Shown here: piece by piece, positions 31,507 to 39,380 of the stretch
How positions within the stretch are numbered: position 1 is the stretch's first letter
Layout of the letters: every line of letters begins with the position of its first letter
Assembly: GCA_040772885.1 (NCBI GenBank)
Contig: JAXGXF010000003.1
Coordinates: forward strand, 62,001-126,000
Reading direction: 5' to 3'
Source of the DNA: Pullichristensenella sp002068815
GTDB lineage: Bacteria > Bacillota > Clostridia > Christensenellales > Aristaeellaceae
DNA: 64,000 bases
Notes under the pieces: generated by a model
The model's database searches: none
What the model was told of the DNA's origin: nothing
The model's input: only the letters and a program-made list of their open reading frames with translations
Translations under genes and position numbers: made by a program

Positions 31507-33306
31507 TTGGAGAATTACGACACCATCGTCATCGGCGCGGGGCACGCGGGCTGCGAGGCGGCGCTGGCCTCGGCGCGGATGGGATTCAAGACGCTCTTGG
31601 TCACGCTGAACCTCGACGCGCTCGCGCTGATGCCGTGCAACCCGTCGATCGGCGGCACCGGCAAGGGGCACCTCGTCCGGGAACTCGACGCGCTCGGCGG
31701 CGAGATGGGGCTCGCGATCGACGACACGTTCATACAGTCGCGGATGCTGAACACCGGCAAGGGCCCGGCGGTGCACTCGCTGCGCGCGCAGGCGGACAAG
31801 CTGCGCTACCGGCGGAGGATGCGGCTCGCCGTCGACGCGTGCGAGAACCTCGAGCTCCGGCAGGCCGAGATTGCGGAGATACGGACGGCGAACGGCCGCG
31901 TGTCCGGCGTCAGGACGACGACCGGCGCGGAGATTTCCTGCCGCGCGGCAATCGTCTGCGCCGGCGTGTATCTGAAGAGCCGCATCATCATCGGCGAGTG
32001 CTCGTGGATGGGCGGGCCGCAGGGCCTCGTGCCGGCGGGCCCGCTGACGGAGAACCTGCGCGACCTCGGCTTCGAGCTGCGTCGGTTCAAGACGGGCACC
32101 CCGGCCCGGCTCGACGGGCGCACGGTCGACTTCTCGAAGATGGAGCCGCAGCCGGGCGACGAACCGATTCTGCCGTTCTCGTTCATGACCGATCCGGCGT
32201 CGCTCACGAACCGCGCGCTGTGCTATCTGACCTACACGACGCCCGCGACGCATGAAATTTTGCTTCAAAACCTGCACCGCGCGCCGATGTACACCGGGGC
32301 GATTAAGGGAACCGGCGCGCGCTACTGCCCGTCGATCGAGGACAAGGTCGTGCGCTTCGCCGACAAGGAGCGCCACCCGGTGTTCCTCGAGCCGGAGGGA
32401 TTGGACACCGTCGAGTGGTATGCGCAGGGGCTCTCGACCTCGATGCCCGAGGACGTGCAGCGCGCGTTCTACGCGACGGTGCCGGGTCTCGAGCATGCGC
32501 GGCTGCTCCGGCTCGCGTACGCGATCGAGTACGACTGCATCGACCCGACGGCGCTCAAGAACACCCTCGCCGCGCGGCACATCGACGGGCTCTACTTCGC
32601 CGGGCAGGTCAACGGCACCTCCGGCTACGAGGAGGCCGCGGCGCAGGGGCTGTACGCGGGGCTGAACGCCTCGCTGCGGCTCAGGGGCGCGGAGCCGCTG
32701 GTCCTCACGCGCGCGGACGCGTACCTCGGCGTGCTCGTCGACGACCTCGTGACGAAGGGCGTCGACGAGCCGTACCGCATGATGACCTCGCGCGCCGAAT
32801 ACCGGCTGCTGCTTAGGCAGGACAACGCCGATTTCCGGCTGACCGAGCGCGGCTATCGGGCCGGGCTCGCGACGAGGGAACGCTACGAGAGGATGCTCCG
32901 CAAGCGCGACGAGACCGGGCGCGCGCGGGCGATCCTCGAGGCGAAGCATCTCGTCGACATGCTCAGGAGGCCGGAGAACAGCTTCGACGCGCTGCGGGGC
33001 GAGCTTCCGGAGATCGCGCCGGAGATCGGGCATCAGCTCGAGACCGAGATACGCTACGAGGGCTACATCAAGCGGCAGGCCTCGGACGAGCGCCGCTTCC
33101 GCAGGCTCGAGTCGACGCCGCTGCCGCAGGACGCGGACTACCTGAACATGTCCGGCCTCCGGATCGAGGCCAGGCAGAAGCTCGATCGGCTCAGGCCGCC
33201 GTCGCTCGGGCAGGCGTCGCGGATTCCGGGCGTTTCGCCGGGCGACATGGCGGTCTTGACCATCTGGCTCGAGAAGCGGCGCAGGGAGGAGAAGCGCGAT
33301 GCTTGA
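31507..33306 (+). CDS. mnmG: tRNA uridine-5-carboxymethylaminomethyl modification enzyme MnmG
   Basis: This 599-residue FAD protein begins YDTIVIGAGHAGCEAALASARMG and has LMPCNPSIGGTGKGHLVRELDALGG, GPAVHSLRAQADK, the FKTGTPARLD loop, GQVNGTSGYEEAAAQGL and YRMMTSRAEYRLLLRQDNADFRLTE. With MnmE it installs cmnm5 at U34 of several tRNAs. The start is TTG 31507, after AGGGGGA. It is slightly shorter than E. coli MnmG (629). Its stop overlaps the rsmG start by 8 nt, the common mnmG-rsmG pairing. Confidence 0.96.
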   Translation: MENYDTIVIGAGHAGCEAALASARMGFKTLLVTLNLDALALMPCNPSIGGTGKGHLVRELDALGGEMGLAIDDTFIQSRMLNTGKGPAVHSLRAQADKLRYRRRMRLAVDACENLELRQAEIAEIRTANGRVSGVRTTTGAEISCRAAIVCAGVYLKSRIIIGECSWMGGPQGLVPAGPLTENLRDLGFELRRFKTGTPARLDGRTVDFSKMEPQPGDEPILPFSFMTDPASLTNRALCYLTYTTPATHEILLQNLHRAPMYTGAIKGTGARYCPSIEDKVVRFADKERHPVFLEPEGLDTVEWYAQGLSTSMPEDVQRAFYATVPGLEHARLLRLAYAIEYDCIDPTALKNTLAARHIDGLYFAGQVNGTSGYEEAAAQGLYAGLNASLRLRGAEPLVLTRADAYLGVLVDDLVTKGVDEPYRMMTSRAEYRLLLRQDNADFRLTERGYRAGLATRERYERMLRKRDETGRARAILEAKHLVDMLRRPENSFDALRGELPEIAPEIGHQLETEIRYEGYIKRQASDERRFRRLESTPLPQDADYLNMSGLRIEARQKLDRLRPPSLGQASRIPGVSPGDMAVLTIWLEKRRREEKRDA

Positions 33307-34000
33307 GCTGCTCCGCTCTCGGCTCGCGGCGATGGGGCTGCCCGCCGATCCCGAAAAAGTTGCCGCGCTCGCCGAATTTCACGCGATTTTGACGGAGGCG
33401 AACGCGCGGATGAACCTGACGCGCGTGCCGGAGGATATAAACGAGGCGGTCGATCGAAACTATCTCGACTCGCTGTCGGCGCTGCCGCTGCTCGCAGATC
33501 TCCAAAATTGCGTCGACATCGGCAGCGGCGCGGGCTTTCCGGGCGTGCCGCTTTCGATCTATCTTCCGGAGGCGCGGTTTCTGCTGATGGATTCGCAGGG
33601 AAGGCGCGTCGAGTTTCTGAAATCCGCGATCGGCGCATTGAAGCTCAATGCCGAGGCGATTTCCCTGCGCGCGGAGGACGCGGGGGCCGGGCCTTTGCGC
33701 GAGTCGTTCGACGCGGCGGTGTCGCGCGCGGTCGCGCCGATGAACGTGCTCGCGGAACTGATGCTGCCGCTTGTGAAGGTCGGCGGCCGCATGCTCGCGT
33801 GGAAGGGGCCGGGCGTTTCGGACGAGCTCGACGGGGCGCGCGCGGCGATCGAACTGCTCGGCGGGCGCGTCGAGCGGGTGTTCCCGGTCGAAATCCCCGG
33901 GCGCGACTGGGCGCACAACATCGTCGCCGTCGAAAAGATCGCTCGAACGCCCGGCAAATACCCGCGGCGCGCCGGCGTTCCGGAGAAGCGGCCGCTATAA
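33299..34000 (+). CDS. rsmG: 16S rRNA (guanine527-N7)-methyltransferase RsmG
   Basis: This 233-residue SAM methyltransferase has MNLTRVPEDINEAVDRNYLDSLSALP, the SAM loop VDIGSGAGFPGVPLSIYLPEA, DSQGRRVEFL and AVSRAVAPMNVLAELMLPL. It methylates G527 of 16S rRNA; loss confers low-level streptomycin resistance in other bacteria. The ATG lies inside the end of mnmG, so the two are coupled. Confidence 0.95.
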   Translation: MLELLRSRLAAMGLPADPEKVAALAEFHAILTEANARMNLTRVPEDINEAVDRNYLDSLSALPLLADLQNCVDIGSGAGFPGVPLSIYLPEARFLLMDSQGRRVEFLKSAIGALKLNAEAISLRAEDAGAGPLRESFDAAVSRAVAPMNVLAELMLPLVKVGGRMLAWKGPGVSDELDGARAAIELLGGRVERVFPVEIPGRDWAHNIVAVEKIARTPGKYPRRAGVPEKRPL

Positions 34001-34013
34001 GGGAGGGGTTCCG

Positions 34014-35906
34014 ATGTTTGACGGATTTGTGCGCGTGTGCGCGGCGACGCCCGCGCTCGCGGTGGCCGATCCCATGTTCAACGCGGGGGAGATTGTACGG
34101 CTCGCGAAGGAGGCCGCCGAGAACGGCGCGAGCCTCTGCGCGTTTCCGGAGCTGTCGGTCACCGGCTACACCGCGGGCGATCTGCTGCTGTCGGACGCGC
34201 TGATCCGCGGCGCGCTCGACGGGCTGAACATCGTCGCCGAGGGCACGCGCGGTCTCGACATGCTCGTAATCGTCGGCCTCCCGGTCGCGCACGGCAACTG
34301 CCTGTTTAACTGCGCGGCGGTCCTGAAGGGCGGGCGCGCGCTCGGCGTCGTGCCGAAGACGAATCTGCCGAACTATCAGGAATTCTATGAGCTCCGCCAC
34401 TTCGCGCCGGGCTTTCCGGAGCTTCGGACGCTTTCCCTGCTCGGCGGGGACGTGCCGTTCTCGCGCAACCTGATCTTCCGCGCGCGCGAGATGCCGGAGT
34501 TCTCGGTCGCGCTCGAAATCTGCGAGGACCTGTGGGCGCCGAACCCGACCGGCATACAGCACGCGCTCGCGGGCGCGATGATACTCGTCAACCCCTCGGC
34601 GAGCGACGCGCTGGCCGGCAAGCGGCACTACCGGAAACTGCTCGTCGAATCGCAGTCCGCCAGGCTCGCGGCGGGCTACGTCTACGCGGGCGCGGGGCCG
34701 GACGAGTCGACGCAGGACGTCGTGTTCGCCGGGCACTCGATGCTCTACGAGTACGGGACAAGGCTCTCCGAGTCCGAGCCATTCGCGCGCGGGCTGATCT
34801 ACGGGGACGTCGACGTCCGGTTCCTCGCGGGCGAGCGCCGCGCGGCGAACGGCTTCCGGGACAGGGCGGACGAGCACTTCGAGGTGCCGTTCTCGACGGA
34901 GCTCCGCAGGCTCGAGCTCCGGCGATATATCGACCCCGCGCCGTTCGTGCCGGACGACCCGGAGCACCTGTCCGAGCGCGCGGAGGAGATACTGTCGATC
35001 CAGGCGCACGCGCTCGCGAAGCGGCTCAGGCACACCGGGGCGAAGCGCGCGGTGCTCGGCGTGTCCGGCGGGCTCGACTCGACGCTCGCCCTGATCGCGA
35101 CCGCGCGCGCGCTGAAGCTCGCGGGGCTTCCCGAGCGCGCGCTGCTCGCGGTCACGATGCCCTGCTTCGGGACGACCTCGCGCACGCGCTCGAACGCCGA
35201 GGCGCTCGCCCACCTGATCGGCGCGGAGTTCCGCGAGATCAACATCGAGAGGGCCGTGCTCCGGCATTTGGAGGACATCGGCCTTCCGCGAAGCGACCGC
35301 TCCGCCGCCTACGAAAACGCGCAGGCGCGCGAGCGCACGCAGGTATTGATGGATTTGGCGAACATGGAAAACGGGCTCGTCGTCGGGACCGGCGACCTCT
35401 CCGAGGGCGCGCTCGGCTGGGCGACGTACAACGGCGACCACATGAGCATGTACGCGCTCAACGCGTCGATCCCGAAGACGCTGATCCGCCACCTCGTCCG
35501 CTACGAGGCCATGCGAACAGAGAATCCGGAGCTTCGCCGGGCGCTTGACGACGTGCTCGACACGCCGGTCAGCCCCGAGCTCCTCCCGCCGGAGGACGGA
35601 AAAATCGCGCAAAGGACCGAGGACCTCGTCGGCCCCTACCGGCTGCACGACTTCTTCCTGTACCACTTCCTGCGCAGGCGCTCCGCGCCCGAAAAGGTGC
35701 TCCGACTCGCGCTGCTCGCGTTCCGGGGCGAATACGGCGAGGACGAGATTCGCAAATGGCTCAAGGTGTTCCTCCGGCGCTTCTTCCAGCAGCAGTTCAA
35801 GCGGTCCTGCATGCCCGACGGGCCGAAGGTCGGCAGCGTCTCGCTGTCGCCGCGCGGGGATTGGCGAATGCCCTCGGACGCCTCGTTCGAACTATGGCAA
35901 ATTTAG
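34014..35906 (+). CDS. nadE: Glutamine-dependent NAD+ synthetase
   Basis: This 630-residue protein has an N-terminal nitrilase-type glutaminase with the Glu-Lys-Cys triad in AFPELSVTGY, VPKTNLPNYQEFYE and VALEICEDLWAP. The C-terminal synthetase has the PP-loop VSGGLDSTLAL and TGDLSEGALGWATYNGDHMSMYALNASIPKTLIRHL. It converts deamido-NAD to NAD using glutamine nitrogen. The start ATG has GGGAGGGG 6 nt upstream, 13 nt after rsmG, so it is probably the last gene of the sugar kinase-mnmG-rsmG-nadE operon. Confidence 0.95.
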   Translation: MFDGFVRVCAATPALAVADPMFNAGEIVRLAKEAAENGASLCAFPELSVTGYTAGDLLLSDALIRGALDGLNIVAEGTRGLDMLVIVGLPVAHGNCLFNCAAVLKGGRALGVVPKTNLPNYQEFYELRHFAPGFPELRTLSLLGGDVPFSRNLIFRAREMPEFSVALEICEDLWAPNPTGIQHALAGAMILVNPSASDALAGKRHYRKLLVESQSARLAAGYVYAGAGPDESTQDVVFAGHSMLYEYGTRLSESEPFARGLIYGDVDVRFLAGERRAANGFRDRADEHFEVPFSTELRRLELRRYIDPAPFVPDDPEHLSERAEEILSIQAHALAKRLRHTGAKRAVLGVSGGLDSTLALIATARALKLAGLPERALLAVTMPCFGTTSRTRSNAEALAHLIGAEFREINIERAVLRHLEDIGLPRSDRSAAYENAQARERTQVLMDLANMENGLVVGTGDLSEGALGWATYNGDHMSMYALNASIPKTLIRHLVRYEAMRTENPELRRALDDVLDTPVSPELLPPEDGKIAQRTEDLVGPYRLHDFFLYHFLRRRSAPEKVLRLALLAFRGEYGEDEIRKWLKVFLRRFFQQQFKRSCMPDGPKVGSVSLSPRGDWRMPSDASFELWQI

Positions 35907-36047
35907 GAAAAAGAGGTTATATTTCGAATCTGTGGCAGCATTTTACCGATCGTTCATATTTTCATGTCATAATCTATCATTCGGCCGGATATACTAGTCC
36001 ATGTCTGGACAAGAGACAGCAACGAGGATATCTGGAGGGATAGGAAA

Positions 36048-36266
36048 ATGAAAAAGGCTCTGATTTTCGCGATGGTTCTCTGCGTGCTTGCGCTGGCGAT
36101 GACCGGCTGTGCGAAGGCTCCGGCGCCCGCCGCGACCGAGGCGCCCGTAGCGGCGACCGAGGTGCCGGTGGTTCCGACCGAGGCGCCCGCCGCTGCGACC
36201 GAGGCCCCCGCCACGGTGCCGACCGAGGCGCCCGCCGCCGAAGTCCCCGCAGCGCCCGCCACCTAA
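36048..36266 (+). CDS. Small Thr-Glu-Ala-Pro repeat lipoprotein
   Basis: A 72-residue lipoprotein precursor: a signal peptide ending LAMTGC (lipobox, Cys21) and then about 50 residues made almost only of T-E-A-P/V-P repeats, with no folded domain. Similar Thr/Glu/Pro linkers occur in the large surface protein of this window. It could be a spacer or stalk peptide, or the remnant of a longer lipoprotein. It has a good GGAGGGATAGG site and is followed by a strong terminator, so it appears to be an intact unit. Confidence 0.7.
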   Translation: MKKALIFAMVLCVLALAMTGCAKAPAPAATEAPVAATEVPVVPTEAPAAATEAPATVPTEAPAAEVPAAPAT

Positions 36267-36284
36267 CAAAAGGTGCGCAAAAAG

Positions 36285-36317
36285 CGAGCCCCCGACGAAC
36301 GGGAGCTCGTTTTTTTG
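36285..36317. terminator. Bidirectional terminator between lipoprotein gene and murG
   Basis: CGAGC...CCCG pairs with CGGG...GCTCG (36285-36309), followed by seven T on the plus strand and TTTTT on the minus strand. Confidence 0.8.
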
Positions 36318-37388
36318 CTATTCCGCTCTCGCGGCCTTAAATATCTCCCTGAGCACATTCTCCACGCCGTTCGCGGTCGGCTCGCGGTCCATGTTCTCGT
36401 AGAGCGCGCCGCGCTCCTTGTAGAGCTTGACGACGGCGGTCGAGAGCGTCTCGGCGGTCAAATCCTCCTGCATCAGCACGTGGCTCAGCCCGCGCTTTTC
36501 AAACGATCTGGCGTTTACGATCTGGTCGCCGCGGCTCGCGCCCTTCGGGTAGGGGATGAGCAGCGCGGGCTTTCGAAGCGCCAGTATCTCGCACAGCGTG
36601 TTCGACCCCGCGCGGGAGACGAGTATGTTCGCGCAGGCGTAGGCGTCGGCCATCTCGCGGTCGAGGTATTCGCACTGAACGTAGCCGGCGGTTCCCTCGA
36701 GCGCCTCGTCGGCGTTTCCCGGACCGCACAGGTGCAGCACCTGGAACGAATCGAGCAACTTCGGCAGCGCCTCGCGCACGACCTTGTTGATCGCCTGCGC
36801 GCCCGACGAGCCGCCCGTGACCATCAGGACCGGCCGCCCGTCCGAGAAGCCGAACGTGCGCAGCCCCTTCTCGCGGCTGCCGGACAGGATTTCGGGGCGG
36901 ATCGGCGTGCCGGTGTAGACGCCCTTGTCGCCCATCAGCTTCGCCGCCTCGGGGAACGTGCAGAGCACGAGCTTTGCAAACGGCGCGGACAGCTTGTTCG
37001 CGAGGCCCGGCGTCATGTCGCTCTCGTGGATCACGACCGGGACCTTGTTGAGCCTCGCTCCGTAGACGACCGGCACCGACACGAAGCCGCCCTTCGAGAA
37101 CACGATGTTCGGGTTGAGCCGCTTCATCAGCTTGGAGGCCTGCCGGACGCCCTTGATGACCCGGATCGGATCGGAAAAATTCCGAACGTCGAAGTACCGC
37201 CGGAGCTTTCCGCAGGTCACGCGGTGGTAGGTGACGCCGGGGATGTCCTTGACCAGCTTCTGCTCGACGCCGTCCTCCTCGCCTACGTAGTGGACCTCCC
37301 AGCCCGCCTCGAGAAGCCTGGGAATCAGCGCGAGGTTCGGCGTGACGTGACCCGCCGTTCCGCCCCCGGTCAGCACGATGCGCTTCAT
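36318..37388 (-). CDS. murG: UDP-GlcNAc:lipid I transferase MurG
   Basis: This 356-residue GT-B enzyme begins MKRIVLTGGGTAGHVTPNLALIP (GGGTAGH loop), with FSKGGFVSVPVV, IHESDMTPGLANK, VTGGSSGAQAIN and ILVSRAGSNTLCEILALRKPALLIPYP. It adds GlcNAc to lipid I to make lipid II at the inner membrane face. It stands alone, outside a dcw cluster. ATG 37388 has GGAGGG 5 nt upstream; a TTG at 37391 is an alternative. Confidence 0.95.
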   Translation of the reverse strand: MKRIVLTGGGTAGHVTPNLALIPRLLEAGWEVHYVGEEDGVEQKLVKDIPGVTYHRVTCGKLRRYFDVRNFSDPIRVIKGVRQASKLMKRLNPNIVFSKGGFVSVPVVYGARLNKVPVVIHESDMTPGLANKLSAPFAKLVLCTFPEAAKLMGDKGVYTGTPIRPEILSGSREKGLRTFGFSDGRPVLMVTGGSSGAQAINKVVREALPKLLDSFQVLHLCGPGNADEALEGTAGYVQCEYLDREMADAYACANILVSRAGSNTLCEILALRKPALLIPYPKGASRGDQIVNARSFEKRGLSHVLMQEDLTAETLSTAVVKLYKERGALYENMDREPTANGVENVLREIFKAARAE

Positions 37389-37519
37389 CAAATCCCTCCG
37401 ATGCCATTTGCTCAGCCCCTTGCATTATAGCATGCTTTTTCGGAAAAGTTTTTAGGTTGCTGTAAAACTTCTTTTGTTTTCGGGGTTTTTGATATATTAT
37501 AGGAGGAGAATTCTAAAAA

Positions 37520-37684
37520 GGTAAGCACTGATTGTATGAGGTGGTGGATTGCCGAGGCGATTTTTCGTCCCCCCGGAGCCGCAAGGGAGGCGTAGCGGTT
37601 CGGAGCTACGTTGACCGCGCGTGCGACACCGTGGGGGCGGAAAAGCGACCGGCAAGCCTGCCGCCGAATAAATCAGGGATTGCC
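37520..37684 (+). ncRNA. Putative rod-like structured RNA upstream of dnaX
   Basis: About 165 nt can fold into one long rod. Nested stems are GGTAA/TTGCC (37520-24/37680-84), CTGATT/AATCAG (37528-33/37671-76), GGTGG/CCGCC (37540-44/37661-65), TTGCCG/CGGCAA (37549-54/37650-55), TTTTC/GAAAA (37562-66/37640-44), CCCCC/GGGGG (37569-73/37633-37), CGCA/TGCG (37580-83/37622-25) and an apical CGTAGC/GCTACG (37591-96/37605-10). All are in register with small internal loops. In Firmicutes the SRP RNA gene often lies here, but the universal GGAAGNNAGCAG core is missing. It could be a very divergent small RNA or a dnaX leader element. A TATTAT lies at 37495-37500; no terminator separates it from dnaX. 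Confidence 0.5.
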
Positions 37685-37708
37685 TGCATTTGTTCCGGGG
37701 GGTTTGTC

Positions 37709-39310
37709 ATGAGCTATCAGGCGCTGTACCGCCAGTGGCGGCCGAGCACGTTTTCGGAGATCGTCGGCCAGGACGCGGTCGTAAAGACGCTGCGGCGGCA
37801 GGTGGAGACCGGGCGCGTCGCGCACGCGTACCTGTTTTCGGGCACGCGCGGCACCGGGAAGACGACCGCGGCGAAGGTGCTCGCGCGCGCGATCAACTGC
37901 GAAAACCCGTCGCACGGCGACCCGTGCGGCGTGTGCCCGACCTGCGTCGCGCTCAAGGCCGAGAACTCGATGGACGTGCTCGAGATCGACGCGGCGTCGA
38001 ACAACGGCGTCGACGAGATCCGCGACCTGCGCGAGAAGGTGAACTACCCGCCGGCGGTCGCGAAGTACCGCGTATACATCATCGACGAGGTGCACATGCT
38101 CTCGACCGGGGCGTTCAACGCGCTGCTCAAGACGCTCGAGGAGCCGCCGCGCCACGCGGTGTTCATCCTGGCGACGACCGAGCCGCAGAAATTGCCGGCG
38201 ACGATCCTCTCGCGCTGCCAGCGGTTCGACTTCAAGCGCCTCCCGGCGGACACGATCGTCGAGAGGATGATGGTCGTGTTGGGCGGCATCGGCCGGACGG
38301 CGACCGAGGAGGCGCTCTCGGAGATCGCGCGCGCGGCGGAGGGCGCGATGCGGGACGCGCTGAGCATACTGGACGTCTGCCTCTCGTACACCGACGGCGA
38401 GGTGGACATCGCGCTCGTCCGCGACGCGCTCGGCACGGCCGGAACGCCGTTTCTGTTCGAGTTCGCGGACGCGCTGATCGGATACGACGCGCGCACGGCG
38501 ATTCTCTTGATCGACCGGCTGCTCCGGGACGGGCTCGACGCGCAGGTGTTCGCGCGCGACGTCGCGGGGCATCTTCGCTCGCTCTTGCTCGCGCAGGTCG
38601 CGGGCGACGCGCTCGCGGGCTTGCTCGAATGCACCGCGGAGGACGCGAACCGCTTCCGAGAACAGGCCGCGCACGCCGAGCGCAGCCAGCTGTTCCGGCT
38701 GATGGAGCTGTTTCTGCGCGCGGAGCCGGACATGAAGTGGATCGGGAGCCCGCGGGCGCTGCTCGAGCTGCTCGCGGTGCGCGCGTGCCACCCGGAGAAG
38801 GAGGGCGACGCCGCGCTCGGGGAGCGGCTCGCGCGCGTCGAGAGGGCGCTCGGGTCCGGCGCTATGCCCACGCCTGCGAAGGCCCCCGCGCCGCCCGCCC
38901 CGGCGAAGCCCGAAGCGCCGCAAAAAGCCGCCCCGAAGCCCGCCGCGAGGCCCGCGGCCGTGCCGGACGCGTATTTGAAGGCGCTCGAGACGATCGCGAG
39001 CGAAAACCCGTCGCTGCGCAAGGCGCTCGAGGGCATGCGCTTCGCGGGTTTCTCGGACGGCGCGCTCGTCGCCGAGTTCCCGAAGCCGCAGCTGATGTTC
39101 ATGAAGATGCTCGAGCGCAGGCAGCCGGCGCTCGAAAAGGCGTTCGAGGACGCGTTCGGCCAGCCGGTGAAGCTGTTCCTCCGGCTCGAGGGCGAGCAAG
39201 GCCCGGCGGCGGCCGCGTTCGGCGCAACCGGAGCCAGCGGCGCGGCGCGCAAGGCAATCGAGATGAGCTACGACGTGTTCGGCCGCGAAAACATCGATCT
39301 GACGGATTAA
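37709..39310 (+). CDS. dnaX: DNA polymerase III subunit gamma/tau
   Basis: This 533-residue clamp-loader ATPase has MSYQALYRQWRP at the start, Walker A GTRGTGKTTAAK, the zinc cysteines CENPSHGDPCGVCPTC, DAASNNGVDEIRDLRE, Walker B VYIIDEVHMLS, sensor TTEPQKLPATILSRCQRFDF and a long Ala/Pro-rich C-terminal region. It loads the beta clamp and bridges the polymerase. ATG 37709 has CGGGGGG 6 nt upstream; the frame stays open further upstream across the rod RNA but without supporting start signals. The usual neighbours ybaB/yaaK and recR do not follow. Confidence 0.95.
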   Translation: MSYQALYRQWRPSTFSEIVGQDAVVKTLRRQVETGRVAHAYLFSGTRGTGKTTAAKVLARAINCENPSHGDPCGVCPTCVALKAENSMDVLEIDAASNNGVDEIRDLREKVNYPPAVAKYRVYIIDEVHMLSTGAFNALLKTLEEPPRHAVFILATTEPQKLPATILSRCQRFDFKRLPADTIVERMMVVLGGIGRTATEEALSEIARAAEGAMRDALSILDVCLSYTDGEVDIALVRDALGTAGTPFLFEFADALIGYDARTAILLIDRLLRDGLDAQVFARDVAGHLRSLLLAQVAGDALAGLLECTAEDANRFREQAAHAERSQLFRLMELFLRAEPDMKWIGSPRALLELLAVRACHPEKEGDAALGERLARVERALGSGAMPTPAKAPAPPAPAKPEAPQKAAPKPAARPAAVPDAYLKALETIASENPSLRKALEGMRFAGFSDGALVAEFPKPQLMFMKMLERRQPALEKAFEDAFGQPVKLFLRLEGEQGPAAAAFGATGASGAARKAIEMSYDVFGRENIDLTD

Positions 39311-39329
39311 AACATTGATTTGACGGATT
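39288..39329. repeat. 21-bp tandem duplication at the dnaX end
   Basis: Copy 1 (39288-39308) and copy 2 (39309-39329) differ at two positions. Copy 1 holds the last sense codons of dnaX; the stop codon spans the junction just after it. In copy 2 one C-to-T difference gives TTGACG, used as the -35 box of asnS. Confidence 0.9.
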
Positions 39330-39348
39330 GACGCGGCGCGGGTATAAT
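39320..39348 (+). promoter_or_regulatory. Promoter of asnS
   Basis: TTGACG (39320-39325) and TATAAT (39343-39348), 17 bp apart, ending 32 nt before the start codon. Confidence 0.8.
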
Positions 39349-39380
39349 ATTATCCATTACCGTGAAAGAGGGATTCACCG

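Noticed and set aside
37501..37708. SRP RNA (scr/ffs) gene upstream of dnaX
   Set aside because: The position is right and the fold is rod-like, but the invariant core GGAAGNNAGCAG and its GNRA tetraloop are missing from both strands, so it is reported only as an unclassified structured RNA.
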